Program-made: the position numbers and the translations under genes
Part shown: in pieces, positions 28,326-38,701 of the stretch
Layout of the letters: each line of letters opens with the position of its first letter
How positions within the stretch are numbered: position 1 is the first letter of the stretch
Notes under the pieces: model-generated
Told to the model about the DNA's origin: nothing
What the model saw: only the letters and a program-made list of their open reading frames with translations
Database searches by the model: none
Assembly (NCBI RefSeq): GCF_000143085.1
Contig: NC_014315.1
Coordinates: forward strand, 2,882,001 to 2,946,000
From: Nitrosococcus watsonii C-113
GTDB lineage: Bacteria; Pseudomonadota; Gammaproteobacteria; Nitrosococcales; Nitrosococcaceae
Length of the DNA: 64,000 nt
Direction of reading: 5' to 3'

Positions 28326-29132
28326 TTGATATTTCCCCTGCTTAGCCATTTTATTATCCAAATGGGATCAGTCACGATGAAAAAACTGATAATGCTTAGC
28401 TTGCTGGGCGGGTTTCTTTTGGGAAACGTCACCTATCCTAACTTGACGGGCCACCTGTCCGCTGATTTGATTCTGGGCGATAATACTTTTCCTGCCTTAA
28501 GAATATGGGACTTTGTTGATCGCTTGATCAATCCCCATCTCTTTGTTTCCAATACTGCTCGCTCTGAAGGAGACACCCCTACCTACCTTTATACCTATAT
28601 CCCTGCTGACGTTTCAGGTACTCACACGCCCCTTGCCGCGGCCGTCCGTTCAGAAGGAACGGCAGAGGCGGCAGGCGCTTTTTTTTATGGGGAGACCGAA
28701 GGTCCGGGTCCTGCCTTTGGCGCCAACAGTCTTGCCGCTACCTATTCAGGCGCTCCGGCCATCGGAGTTGAAGTCAATGGATTAAATTTTTCCGGCGACC
28801 CCCAGGCCCCGGTGCGGGGCATTGACATTGTCAATGGCGGAAATGCGGCTACGCAATGGGCGTTAGGAATTGAGACCTCAGCTAGCCAGCCCCAAGGAAA
28901 ACCCAAAGTCGGCATTATGCTAGCCGGCTCTGCCCAGGGCTTTCCCCACGCTCCCGCAAGCGAAAGCGGACTGGTGATTGATCATATTGATTCCGGTGAA
29001 GCCATCCGTATTCAAGCCGGTGATCGCATCAGCTTTAATAACGAAGGCACCATTTACATGAAATACAATCCGGCGGCCCAGCAAATCGAATTTTATAATC
29101 AGGATCAATTAAAGTTCGCAATTCCTATGTAA
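28326..29132 (+). CDS. Unrecognised probable exported protein
   Basis: 268 aa from TTG at 28326 (AGAGGAG 7 bases upstream), or 251 aa from the ATG at 28377 (MKKLIMLSLLGGFLLG). The second form would have a standard signal peptide and mature chain starting near TYPNLTG; it has only a weak GGGA ribosome site. I do not recognise a family. The body is rich in Gly, Ala and Pro. The C-terminal 40 residues (DRISFNNEGTIYMKYN, then IEFYNQDQLKFAIPM) look like repeated short beta strands, as in beta-helical surface or tail proteins. No cysteine is visible. It follows the JAMM gene by 32 bases but its function need not be linked. Confidence 0.6.
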   Translation: MIFPLLSHFIIQMGSVTMKKLIMLSLLGGFLLGNVTYPNLTGHLSADLILGDNTFPALRIWDFVDRLINPHLFVSNTARSEGDTPTYLYTYIPADVSGTHTPLAAAVRSEGTAEAAGAFFYGETEGPGPAFGANSLAATYSGAPAIGVEVNGLNFSGDPQAPVRGIDIVNGGNAATQWALGIETSASQPQGKPKVGIMLAGSAQGFPHAPASESGLVIDHIDSGEAIRIQAGDRISFNNEGTIYMKYNPAAQQIEFYNQDQLKFAIPM

Positions 29133-29217
29133 TTGAAATTAGCTCTATGGGCCAAGACCCTCTTTGAATATTCTTAATAAAGTTTGAAAAAATCTTCTCT
29201 TAACTAAGGAATAAGCG

Positions 29218-29946
29218 ATGAGCTTTGGAAATATCGTGGGACAGTTACTACAGAACATGAGCAGTCAGAGTCATTCCAGGCTAGAACGCACGACTAGCTC
29301 GGAGGGCCTGGGTGGTCTAATGGATATTGCGCAAAACTTTCTTAGCAATAAACAGGCGGGTAACATGACGGGTGGGCAAGCTAGCGGCCTTGGCGCCCTG
29401 GCGGGGGCCCTGCTTGGCGGCGGTAGCAGCGCGGCAACGGGTGCGCTTGGCGGAAGTGCCATGGCGATTTTAGGCACATTAGCAGTCAGCGCGCTTCAAA
29501 ACTGGCAAAACAATACCCCGGCTTCAGCGGCAGGCCCCGCTTCTGAAGCGCCCCAATCTCTGCCGCAAGAGCAAATCGAGGCGCTAGCCGCGCCCCAAAC
29601 GGAACGGCTTATGATTAAAGCCATGATTACCGCGGCTAAGGCAGATGGGCAGCTTGATCAGAAAGAAATGGATAATATCTTCGGCAAGATTGGCGCTGAC
29701 GGCATAACCGATGAAGAGCGACGGCTCGTCATGGAAGAACTAGGCCGTCCCATGGATTTGCAAGCATTAGTTTCAATGGTGCCAAATGAAGCGGTTGCCG
29801 CCCAAGTTTATGCCGCTTCACTGTTCGCCATCGACATTGATACCGAGGCTGAAAGAGCTTATCTGCGGCAGCTGGCCCAGGCTCTGAAACTGGATGGGGG
29901 AACCGTTAGCCGTCTCCACGAACTGACAGGCTCGCCTATGGCGTAA
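29218..29946 (+). CDS. DUF533 / TerB-like protein (YebE family)
   Basis: 242 aa. The N-terminal half has a Gly/Ala-rich segment (LGALAGALLGGGSSAATGALGG region, about 60-85) that may insert into or lie along the membrane. The C-terminal ~120 residues form a TerB-like helical domain: MIKAMITAAKADGQLDQKEMDNIF, then YAASLFAIDIDTEAERAYL. This is the architecture of YebE, an E. coli inner-membrane protein of unknown function in the Cpx envelope-stress regulon. AAGGA lies 7 bases before the ATG. The gene converges on the ClC channel gene with an 11-base gap. Confidence 0.82.
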   Translation: MSFGNIVGQLLQNMSSQSHSRLERTTSSEGLGGLMDIAQNFLSNKQAGNMTGGQASGLGALAGALLGGGSSAATGALGGSAMAILGTLAVSALQNWQNNTPASAAGPASEAPQSLPQEQIEALAAPQTERLMIKAMITAAKADGQLDQKEMDNIFGKIGADGITDEERRLVMEELGRPMDLQALVSMVPNEAVAAQVYAASLFAIDIDTEAERAYLRQLAQALKLDGGTVSRLHELTGSPMA

Positions 29947-29956
29947 TCCATACTAA

Positions 29957-31675
29957 CTAACCGTAATAAGATTCAATGTCTTGTCGGCTTAACACGCCAC
30001 ACGTCCGCAGGCTAGTTGGCCCTATACGCTGCTCCACATACAGCATTTTAGCTTGACTGCTGTCAAGAATCGCCAGGGCTTCCTGAAGCGTGGCATAGAA
30101 AGGAACAGGCCGAATATCCTCCCGGGCTGCTGGAATTTCCATGAGATTAAGAGGATCGTCTTTCTCGTCGTTCAAGGCTCGGGCCACATCAGCAGCCTGC
30201 ACCACGGAGCGAGGCTGGAAATCTCGTTTTATCAATACCCAGCGGGGATTTTGCGCGAGGGCTCGAAGCGCGGTTTCCCGATCAACCACAACGGGGAGTT
30301 CCACAAAATGGCGCTCCATCACACTGGCCACACCAGCTTGACGAAGTCTGAGAGAAAGAGGCGCATAATGATAATCCAAGCCCCGGGCCCGCAACAACAT
30401 CAAAAATAGGGCCTCCTGACCAAACACCTCCCGCGCCACGAGATTCGCCACGACTACCGCCAGCATTCCCGGAAAAAGAATATGGGGGTTAGCGGTGAGT
30501 TCTACCAAAGCCATAAGCGCTGCCAGGGGTGCTTGCAACGTTGCGCTCATCATAGCAGCCATCCCCACTATGGCGTAGAGAGCAATAGGGGATGCTTCTT
30601 GCGGGAGCAAAGCCGTACCGATAACCCCCAGCGCGCCACCTGCCGCGGTACCAATAACCAGGGTAGGGCCAATGAGCCCTCCTGGTATGCCGAGACCCAC
30701 GCAGGCGGTGGTAGCCAACAATTTAACGACGGTGATGGCGACCAGAGCGCCCAGGCCAAATTGGCCAAGAAATATGGCGTTTACCGTATCGTAACCCAGG
30801 CCCATGATCTCAGGGACAGGGATACTGCAAAAACCCACCACCAGCCCAGCGGCGGTGCAACGCTGCCAGACAGGCCGATGTCCCCCTAATCCGGAAAAAA
30901 AGCCCATTAACCAGTTATAAGCAGCCGCCAGGATTCCCACGACGAAACCGATCAAAATCAGATAAGGGAAATCAAGCAGGGAATGCATTTCAGTGGGAGG
31001 CACAAAAAAAGCTGTAGAGGGTCCAAATACAACCCAAGCGATGGCAGCCCCTACTACGGCGGCCAGGATAATAGGCGCCACCCCCGCAAGATGATATTGC
31101 ATCATAATGACTTCCATCGAAAAAATCACACCTGCCAGGGGGGTATTAAAAGAGGCCGCGATAGCCGCCGCGATACCGCAGGCCACCAAAGTGCGGAGGG
31201 CATTGTTGGGTAATTCCAACCATTGCCCCAGCAAGCTGCCACTAGCGGCCCCCAAATGCACGCTAGGGCCTTCCCGCCCTACCGAATGACCACAGATAAG
31301 GGAAAGCGCGGCAGTGACAAATTGTTGCAGAGTATTACGCCAAGGCAGGCGGCCTTGATAATAGGCAATCCGCTCCAAAACATGGACGACCCCTACCGCC
31401 CGGTAAGTATGGGCCAGTTCTTGTAGCAACCCGATGCCTAGCCCGCCAACAACGGGAAGCAATAGTCGGTCGAGCCAGCCAAGACTTTCAAAATCATCGA
31501 CCCGGTGGCTAGGAAGAAAAGCGATCTGATCCATATCCACTGCTAGCCGAAAAGCCACGGTAACCCCTCCCGCTAGTAACCCGGTTAGTAAGCCAAGAAG
31601 AGAGAGCTGGAGCAAAGCCTCCGCCGAGGCGACGCGTATTCGCAGGTTTTCTAAGGGGATTTTTAGGTTAAACAA
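29957..31675 (-). CDS. ClC-family chloride channel/antiporter with C-terminal CBS-like region
   Basis: 572 aa. Around ten membrane helices occupy about residues 20-440. The ion-path motifs are present: GREGPSVHLGAASG (about 133-146) with the gating Glu in GREGP, and GIPGGLIGPTLVIG (about 323-336). The last ~120 residues (from about 455) look like CBS-type regulatory sequence. Such proteins exchange chloride for protons or conduct chloride across the inner membrane. The start appears to be TTG at 31675; no better codon precedes the first helix and no good ribosome site is visible, so the start is uncertain. Confidence 0.88.
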   Translation of the reverse strand: MFNLKIPLENLRIRVASAEALLQLSLLGLLTGLLAGGVTVAFRLAVDMDQIAFLPSHRVDDFESLGWLDRLLLPVVGGLGIGLLQELAHTYRAVGVVHVLERIAYYQGRLPWRNTLQQFVTAALSLICGHSVGREGPSVHLGAASGSLLGQWLELPNNALRTLVACGIAAAIAASFNTPLAGVIFSMEVIMMQYHLAGVAPIILAAVVGAAIAWVVFGPSTAFFVPPTEMHSLLDFPYLILIGFVVGILAAAYNWLMGFFSGLGGHRPVWQRCTAAGLVVGFCSIPVPEIMGLGYDTVNAIFLGQFGLGALVAITVVKLLATTACVGLGIPGGLIGPTLVIGTAAGGALGVIGTALLPQEASPIALYAIVGMAAMMSATLQAPLAALMALVELTANPHILFPGMLAVVVANLVAREVFGQEALFLMLLRARGLDYHYAPLSLRLRQAGVASVMERHFVELPVVVDRETALRALAQNPRWVLIKRDFQPRSVVQAADVARALNDEKDDPLNLMEIPAAREDIRPVPFYATLQEALAILDSSQAKMLYVEQRIGPTSLRTCGVLSRQDIESYYG

Positions 31676-32207
31676 GGGGGTTTGTAAAGCTAACTAGAAA
31701 ATGCACCGTTAGGCTAAGAAATTATCAGCTAGATCAAAATCGGCTTGAAAACCGATCAATCTTACAACCGAACGTTGGTGCATAAAGAGCAATGGATGGC
31801 GTAAATTACATCACTGCCCATCATGGAATGCCATCGATTTTCAAAAGCTACAGCGAATAAAGATACATCCGCGGAAATTGAGACCAGCCAGCAGTTGCCC
31901 GTTGTTCATCATTGCTATCGCCAACCCCAAAGCTGACGTATTTATAATACCTATACCCATTTACGGGAGCAAATAAAATAATTTCATGAAGCCAGGACGC
32001 AACTGCTTTTATTGTCCAAATTTACCCCAGGTGCCCACGTTCGATGAGGTGAATATTTACTTGCAATTCCCAGGGCCGACTTCAATTAACCATGCCCAGA
32101 ATGGCCAGCCAAACCGCAATGTCAAGAGGATACCCCGAGTTTTTTCTCTGTCCAGAGCGGAAAAATATTGCTGGGGAAACAACGCGCTAGCCGCGCTACA
32201 CGATGGC
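31676..32207. other. 532-base gap between the ClC gene and rsmI
   Basis: No convincing gene. A short open frame at 31986-32234 (+, 82 codons) runs into the 3' end of rsmI and has no good ribosome site or recognisable sequence. A TATAAT lies at 31943-31948. An ATCGG-N8-CCGAT inverted repeat at 31739-31756, read on the minus strand, is followed by TTTTG and could be a weak terminator for rsmI. I looked for RNase P RNA and tRNA signatures and saw none. Confidence 0.35.
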
Positions 32208-33056
32208 TCAATGTTTTTTAGCTGCCTGTTGTAACTCCAATGCCCATTGATAAAGGCGGTTTTTTTTAAAACCAGTAATATCAACCGCTAGGGTAACCGC
32301 TTGCTTCAAGGGTAAAACTGCCACCAGAGGCTGCAGTACCCGTAGGGCCTCCTGCTGCATAGCGTCTTGTTTTTTTTCCGCGCCATGGACCAATAATACC
32401 AACTCCCCCCGTCCCGACTCTGGCGTTTGCCTAGCCCAGTTGAAAAGAAAAGAAAGCGTACCCCCCTGGACTGTCTCATAGCGCTTAGTCAATTCCCGGG
32501 CGACTACCGCCTCCCTATCCGCCCCAAAGACTTCTATCATCGCCTGGAGAGTCTCCAGCAAACGGCGGGGTGTTTCATAAAAAATCAGCGTGCGGCTCTC
32601 CTCAGCTAATTGCAGCAATCGAGTCTGTCGGGCACCCGTTTTGGCAGGTAAAAAACCCTCGAACACAAAGCGATCCGAAGGCAGCCCCGCTACCGATAAG
32701 GCGGCCACCAAAGCGCAGGGACCAGGAACAGGCAGCACCTCTATCCCTGCTTGCCGTGCCTGCCGAACAACCCGGTAGCCAGGATCGCTAATCAGCGGTG
32801 TCCCAGCATCGCTGATCAGCGCCACCGAAAGCCCCTCCCGGCAACGGGCGATCAAAAGCTCGGCCCGACGCCGTTCGTTATACTCATGCAACGAGATCAT
32901 CGTCGTGGCAATGCCAAAATGACGTAATAAAGCCGCGCTGTGACGGGTATCCTCAGCGGCAATCAGATCTGCCTCCCGCAGGATCTGTTGAGCCCGGGGG
33001 CTGAAGTCTCCCAAATTGCCAATAGGCGTCGCCACGACATACAGAGTACCGTTCAT
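32208..33056 (-). CDS. rsmI: 16S rRNA (cytidine(1402)-2'-O)-methyltransferase
   Basis: 282 aa. RsmI uses SAM to methylate the ribose of C1402 in the decoding centre. The tetrapyrrole-methylase fold is clear from VVATPIGNLGDFSPRA (about residues 7-22), AEDTRHSAALLRHF (33-46), ISDAGTPLISDPGY (about 80-93) and PVPGPCALVAALSVAGL (about 106-122). Length matches E. coli RsmI (286 aa). It is divergent from lpoA across an 83-base gap, the standard arrangement in gammaproteobacteria. Confidence 0.96.
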   Translation of the reverse strand: MNGTLYVVATPIGNLGDFSPRAQQILREADLIAAEDTRHSAALLRHFGIATTMISLHEYNERRRAELLIARCREGLSVALISDAGTPLISDPGYRVVRQARQAGIEVLPVPGPCALVAALSVAGLPSDRFVFEGFLPAKTGARQTRLLQLAEESRTLIFYETPRRLLETLQAMIEVFGADREAVVARELTKRYETVQGGTLSFLFNWARQTPESGRGELVLLVHGAEKKQDAMQQEALRVLQPLVAVLPLKQAVTLAVDITGFKKNRLYQWALELQQAAKKH

Positions 33057-33100
33057 ATCATGAAAGATCAGATAGACTGCCTCTAGGCTACTTTACAGGT

Positions 33101-33120
33101 AACAGTTAATATTAACCGTT
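33101..33120. promoter_or_regulatory. 20-bp near-perfect palindrome in the rsmI/lpoA divergent gap
   Basis: The core GTTAATATTAAC is a perfect 12-bp palindrome flanked by AAC(A) and (C)GTT, so 9 of 10 pairs match. It is centred between the two divergent genes, 20 bases before the lpoA ATG. This is the form of a dimeric repressor operator, but I recognise no specific regulator. Confidence 0.4.
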
Positions 33121-33139
33121 TTAAGTAGATTGATGTGAC

Positions 33140-35029
33140 ATGTATTCCCTTATTCCCATGGTGATCTCTTTTCGAAAAGCAGGTCATTGCCTGCCGTTAA
33201 TGGGCCTTGCCATCCTGCTTGGGCTAACCGCCTGCACTACACCGCCTACCAAGGTTTCCCCCCAGGCGCCATCATCGGAACTTGCTCAGGCTAAGGCCCT
33301 GGCAGCCGAGGGGCGCTATCGTGCCGCCGCTGCAGCGTATACCCAATTGGCGGCTAGCGCGCAATCGCCACAACGCCAAGATTACCAATTACACGCTGCC
33401 GCTGCCCTGCTCCAAGGCAATTATCAGCAAGAAGCAAACATGCTCCTTGATAGTATTACACTCGAAGATTTAGAGTCGCCCTTGAAACTCCGCTATCATC
33501 TTCTGGCGGCCCAGCTTGCAATAGCAGAAGGAGAAGTAAAAAGAGCCTTGCTCCTTTTAGAAGGCATCGAAACTTTAGGACCAAGCCTAGAGCAACAAGC
33601 CGCCCTCCATCGGCTCCGGGCGCAAGCCTATGAGCTTGAAGATAACCTTCTTGCCGCAGCCCGCGAACGAGTCCAATTAGAACCTCTGCTCTCCAATGCC
33701 CAGGCCCTGCAGGAAAATCAGCTCGCCCTGTGGGGTCTGCTTATGAAGCTCACTCCCGACATCCTAGCAACGTTGCCTAAAGAATCTATCTCCCCTGTGT
33801 TCGATGGCTGGTTGAAACTTGCGCAACTTTTTCAGCGCTACCCATTAGGTTCGCCCGGTTTACAGCAAGCAATAGAGGACTGGCGAGCGCGCTACCCTGG
33901 GCACCCTGCCTCCTTGCCTCTGCTCCAGGCCGAAATGGCCACTCTCCCCACGATGGCCTACCGACCCTCTATCGCTTTATTACTCCCCACGGAAGGTCCG
34001 TTTGCGGCTTCCGCCAAAGCGGTGCAAAATGGCTTTTTTGCAGCCTACTACGATGATAATAGTGGCTGGGCATCTAACATTCGTTTTTATGAAGTCACAA
34101 TTGACTCTGACACCGGCCACAGCAATGTCGATAGTATTTATCAGCAAGCACAGGCAGAAGGCGCCAGTTTCGTGGTGGGACCGCTAGTTAAGCAATCATT
34201 GGCGCAGCTTGCCGCAACCGGCGACTTGCTCTTACCCACCCTGGCTCTTAACTACCTGGACAAATCCCATGGAACCGTGGAAAATCTCTATCAATTCACC
34301 CTTTCCCCAGAGGATGAGGCCCGAGAGGTCGCTGAGAGAGCCTGGCATGACGGGCACCGCAATGCTTTAGCCCTCATCCCCGATACCCAATGGGGACAGC
34401 GGGTAGAAGATGCTTTTGCCGAGCGATGGGAAAGTCTAGGCGGCACCCTAGTGGGATTTCAAGCTTACGATCCCGAACAAGAAGATTACTCCCTGCTGAT
34501 TCAACGTTTGCTCAACATTAATGAAAAACAATCCCGTCAACAAGTACGCCAGGAGTTCACCTTGGAGCCGCAGCGGCACCATGAGGCTGATTTTATTTTC
34601 CTTGCTGCCTTTCCACGACAAGCCCGCCTCTTAGTCCCCCAGCTCCAGTTCCATCAAGCAAAGGAACTGCCTGTCTATAGTTCTTCCCATATCTATTCGG
34701 GGTACCCCGATCCGGAAAATGATCTGGATCTAAACGGCGTGTTATTCTGTGACATTCCATGGGTACTCGATAAAAACGCACACGACGATCCCAGTTACCA
34801 AAGCCTGGCCACTGCTTATCCAAAGAATTTTGAACAACTAAAGCGATTCTATGCCTTAGGCGTCGATGCTTACCGAATCATCCCCCATTTAAAGATCCTC
34901 CAGCAGAGTCAGGATATGACTTTTGATGGAGCTACGGGAACATTACAGATGGATACTGGACGACACTTGCGCCGCGCGCTAGATTGGGCCCAGTTTAAAA
35001 AAGGACAGCCCCAGCCGGTGGCTAAATAA
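33140..35029 (+). CDS. lpoA: Penicillin-binding protein activator LpoA
   Basis: 629 aa outer-membrane lipoprotein that stimulates the transpeptidase activity of PBP1A. The N-terminus carries a lipoprotein signal ending LLGLTAC (Cys at about residue 32). A helical TPR-like N-terminal domain (about 40-270, e.g. AAAAYTQLAASA) precedes a periplasmic-binding-protein-like C-terminal domain (about 275-625), with IALLLPTEGPFAASA, VVGPLVKQSL and LGVDAYRIIPHL. Length is close to E. coli LpoA (678 aa). The ATG at 33140 or 33158 could be used. It leads the lpoA-yraN-diaA-dolP group. Confidence 0.93.
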   Translation: MYSLIPMVISFRKAGHCLPLMGLAILLGLTACTTPPTKVSPQAPSSELAQAKALAAEGRYRAAAAAYTQLAASAQSPQRQDYQLHAAAALLQGNYQQEANMLLDSITLEDLESPLKLRYHLLAAQLAIAEGEVKRALLLLEGIETLGPSLEQQAALHRLRAQAYELEDNLLAAARERVQLEPLLSNAQALQENQLALWGLLMKLTPDILATLPKESISPVFDGWLKLAQLFQRYPLGSPGLQQAIEDWRARYPGHPASLPLLQAEMATLPTMAYRPSIALLLPTEGPFAASAKAVQNGFFAAYYDDNSGWASNIRFYEVTIDSDTGHSNVDSIYQQAQAEGASFVVGPLVKQSLAQLAATGDLLLPTLALNYLDKSHGTVENLYQFTLSPEDEAREVAERAWHDGHRNALALIPDTQWGQRVEDAFAERWESLGGTLVGFQAYDPEQEDYSLLIQRLLNINEKQSRQQVRQEFTLEPQRHHEADFIFLAAFPRQARLLVPQLQFHQAKELPVYSSSHIYSGYPDPENDLDLNGVLFCDIPWVLDKNAHDDPSYQSLATAYPKNFEQLKRFYALGVDAYRIIPHLKILQQSQDMTFDGATGTLQMDTGRHLRRALDWAQFKKGQPQPVAK

Positions 35030-35047
35030 TTCCCTTTCTAAAACGAG

Positions 35048-35422
35048 ATGAAGCCAGTTACTAGCCGGGACAAGGGAGAGCAGGCAGAACAACTAGCCTG
35101 CCATTATCTGCAAACGCAAGGGCTACGCCTAGCCCAGCGTAATTATCACTGCCGCCTTGGCGAAATTGATCTCATTATGGAAGACCGAGAGAGTTTGGTT
35201 TTTATAGAGGTGCGCTGCCGCCGCAAGGGACGCTTTGGAAATGCCATAGATAGCATCACTCCAGCCAAACAGGCCCGCCTCATTGCAGCGGCACAACACT
35301 ACCTTCAACGAACCGGCAGGACTCAAAATAAACCCTGTCGCTTTGACGTCGTGGGAATCACACCTGAAAAAGGAGTGAATAACATTACGTGGCTGCGGGA
35401 TGCTTTTCGAGTAGAATCATAG
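35048..35422 (+). CDS. yraN: UPF0102 nuclease-like protein YraN
   Basis: 124 aa, normal length for the family. It has a restriction-endonuclease-like fold with RDKGEQAEQLACHYLQ (about residues 5-20), RNYHCRLGEIDLIMED (about 29-44) and FIEVRCRRKGRFG (about 50-62). The E..D..ExK-type residues are kept. The function is not established. It follows lpoA by 18 bases, as in most gammaproteobacteria. Confidence 0.93.
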   Translation: MKPVTSRDKGEQAEQLACHYLQTQGLRLAQRNYHCRLGEIDLIMEDRESLVFIEVRCRRKGRFGNAIDSITPAKQARLIAAAQHYLQRTGRTQNKPCRFDVVGITPEKGVNNITWLRDAFRVES

Positions 35423-35543
35423 GAAAGCTTTACAGGTACATACTTGGAGGCGTATTTTCCCAAAATGCTGTTGCGGCAAAAAAGCTACGCATGCCATAAA
35501 ATTCTTTATTCTTTATTTAATGGCACCTCATTCTGGTAGGTAA

Positions 35544-36803
<1,260 letters not shown>

Positions 36804-36814
<11 letters not shown>

Positions 36815-38213
36815 CGCTCCGACCACCACGCCAGAATTCCTGGCGGCCCTTATCCAAATCGTGGGCAAGCAACGGGTTCGTTTCAATCCAGCCGATTGCT
36901 GGCCCTATGGTTATGACAACAGCCGCCGGCACGCCTTGCCCGAATGGGTTGTCTTCGCCCTCACCCACGAAGAAGTTCGCGCCCTTGTCCGTCTCTGTAA
37001 TCAAGCCCACGTCCCCATCGTTCCCCGCGGACGGGGGACCGGCACGACGGGCGCGACAGTGCCGATCGGTGGCGGTCTAGTGCTTTCCCTAGAGCGTATG
37101 AACCGCATCCGTATGCTTGATCCTACTAACCGGGCGATGGTGGTAGAACCTGGCGTTACCAATCAAGAAGTTCAAATAGCAGCCAGCCAGCAGGGATTTT
37201 TTTGGCCCCCAGACCCCACCAGCGCCGCTTTCTGCACCATTGGCGGCAACCTCGCCTATAATTCCTCCGGCCCGCGTGCGGTAAAATATGGCACTCCCCG
37301 GGAAAATGTGCTGGCTCTTCGGGCCGTTACCGGTACCGGAGAAGAGATTCGCTGCGGCACCTATACCACTAAAGGGGTCGTGGGCTACGATCTTACCCGG
37401 CTGCTTATCGGCTCGGAGGGAACCCTTGCGATTATTACCGAGGCAACCCTTAGATTAACGCCCTTACCCGAAGCTAAACGAACCCTCCGTGCCGCCTATA
37501 AGGATACGGAAAGCGCGGGTCAAGCGGTAGCGAATCTAATGAGCCAGCCCCTCACTCCCTGCGCCCTGGAATTGATGGACCGTCAGGCGGTAACTCTGGT
37601 GCAAGCACAAGGTGGGATCGAACTGCCTCGGGGGACGGGAGCATTACTCATGATTGAGGTGGACGGTCCAACTGCGGCCATGGAAGACGCCGTCGCGAAA
37701 CTCAAAAAAGTAGCCGCTAACGGAGGGCTGCTAGAAATTGTCGCGGCACGCACCCCCCAAGAGAGCAAACAGTTATGGGCAGCCCGCAAGGCTCTTTCGC
37801 CCGCCCTGCGCACGCTGGCTCCCAAAAAAATCAATGAGGATGTAGTGGTTCCCGTCTCCTACTTACCGGCGCTTATTAGCGGCCTTGAAAGGCTGGCCAA
37901 GGAATTTGCCATCATGATTGTCAATTTTGGCCATGCAGGTAACGGTAATCTCCACGTTAATTTATTGACCGATCCGGATGATCCTGGCGAAAGGGAGCGC
38001 ACAAAACAATGCCTAGAGCATGTTTTTGAACTGGTTTTAAGCCTCAAAGGCTCCCTTTCCGGGGAACACGGAGTAGGATTGGAAAAGCGCGATTTCGTGG
38101 CCCGAGAGCTCGATCCTGCCGCACTGAAGCTAATGGGACACATTAAGGCCCAGTTCGACCCCCAGGGGATACTCAATCCACAAAAGACGCTCCCCTTAAA
38201 ATCATCACCTTAG
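36804..38213 (+). CDS. FAD-linked oxidase, GlcD/D-lactate dehydrogenase-like
   Basis: About 469 aa from a TTG at 36804 (MNNSAPTT). The frame is open from 36732 inside dolP, and no start has a good ribosome site. FAD-binding-4 domain (about 45-220): PIVPRGRGTGTTGATVPIGGG, DPTSAAFCTIGGNLAYNSSG and GTYTTKGVVGYDLTRLLIGSEGT-type loops. FAD-oxidase C domain (about 230-465): IVNFGHAGNGNLHVNLL and SLSGEHGVGLEKR. This family oxidises 2-hydroxy acids such as glycolate or D-lactate. No glcE or glcF lies beside it, so a stand-alone D-lactate or 2-hydroxyacid dehydrogenase is more likely than glycolate oxidase. Confidence 0.85.
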
Positions 38214-38223
38214 ATTAAATACC

Positions 38224-38532
38224 TTGAGACTCATTTATTGCGCACCGAATCTTTTGCTGGTGAAACATTTTCAAAATTTACTGGACTCTCACGGGATTGC
38301 CTGTATCGTAAAAAATGAAAACCTTAATAGCGCAGCTGGCGAGCTCCCTCCCACGGAATGTTGGCCAGAACTTTGGCTTACTGACGAGACAAACTACGAC
38401 AAAGCTACCCGGCTTTTACTCCCCAATGGGGATGGGAAGATTCAGCCACCTTGGACCTGCCCCCGCTGTGACGAATGGTTAGAAGGACAGTTCGATCAGT
38501 GCTGGAACTGTGGCGAATACCGGATTAGCTAG
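38224..38532 (+). CDS. DUF2007 (putative signal-transducing) protein with zinc ribbon
   Basis: 102 aa. The N-terminal ~65 residues (MRLIYCAPNLLLVKHFQNLL, then HGIACIVKNE and WPELWLTD) match the small alpha/beta DUF2007 domain. The C-terminus has a CPRC...CWNC zinc ribbon (four cysteines at about 80-97). Start is TTG at 38224, without a clear ribosome site; it is the only candidate before the conserved part. It follows the FAD oxidase by 10 bases. Function unknown. Confidence 0.75.
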   Translation: MRLIYCAPNLLLVKHFQNLLDSHGIACIVKNENLNSAAGELPPTECWPELWLTDETNYDKATRLLLPNGDGKIQPPWTCPRCDEWLEGQFDQCWNCGEYRIS

Positions 38533-38628
38533 AGAATTCCTCAGATATTGCAATTATCTTCCGCCCGGAAATATATCTTCTTAAAGTTCCTCCCTTTAAA
38601 CACGATAAACATAATTGAACGCCTAACC

Positions 38629-38660
38629 GTTGTTTTGTGTGAACGTAAACGCAAAACAAC
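38629..38660. promoter_or_regulatory. Perfect 9-bp inverted repeat upstream of the HD-GYP gene
   Basis: GTTGTTTTG at 38629-38637 and CAAAACAAC at 38652-38660 are perfect complements separated by 14 bases. The repeat ends 41 bases before the ATG at 38702. It could be an operator or fold as a hairpin in the leader RNA. The 169-base gap has no other visible signal. Confidence 0.4.
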
Positions 38661-38701
38661 TAGAAGCCATTAGATTAACCTCTTTACGTACCTCTTACCC
38701 C

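Noticed and set aside
31986-32234. 82-codon open frame in the ClC/rsmI gap
   Set aside because: It runs into the 3' end of rsmI, its ribosome site is too far away, and the sequence looks like no known protein.
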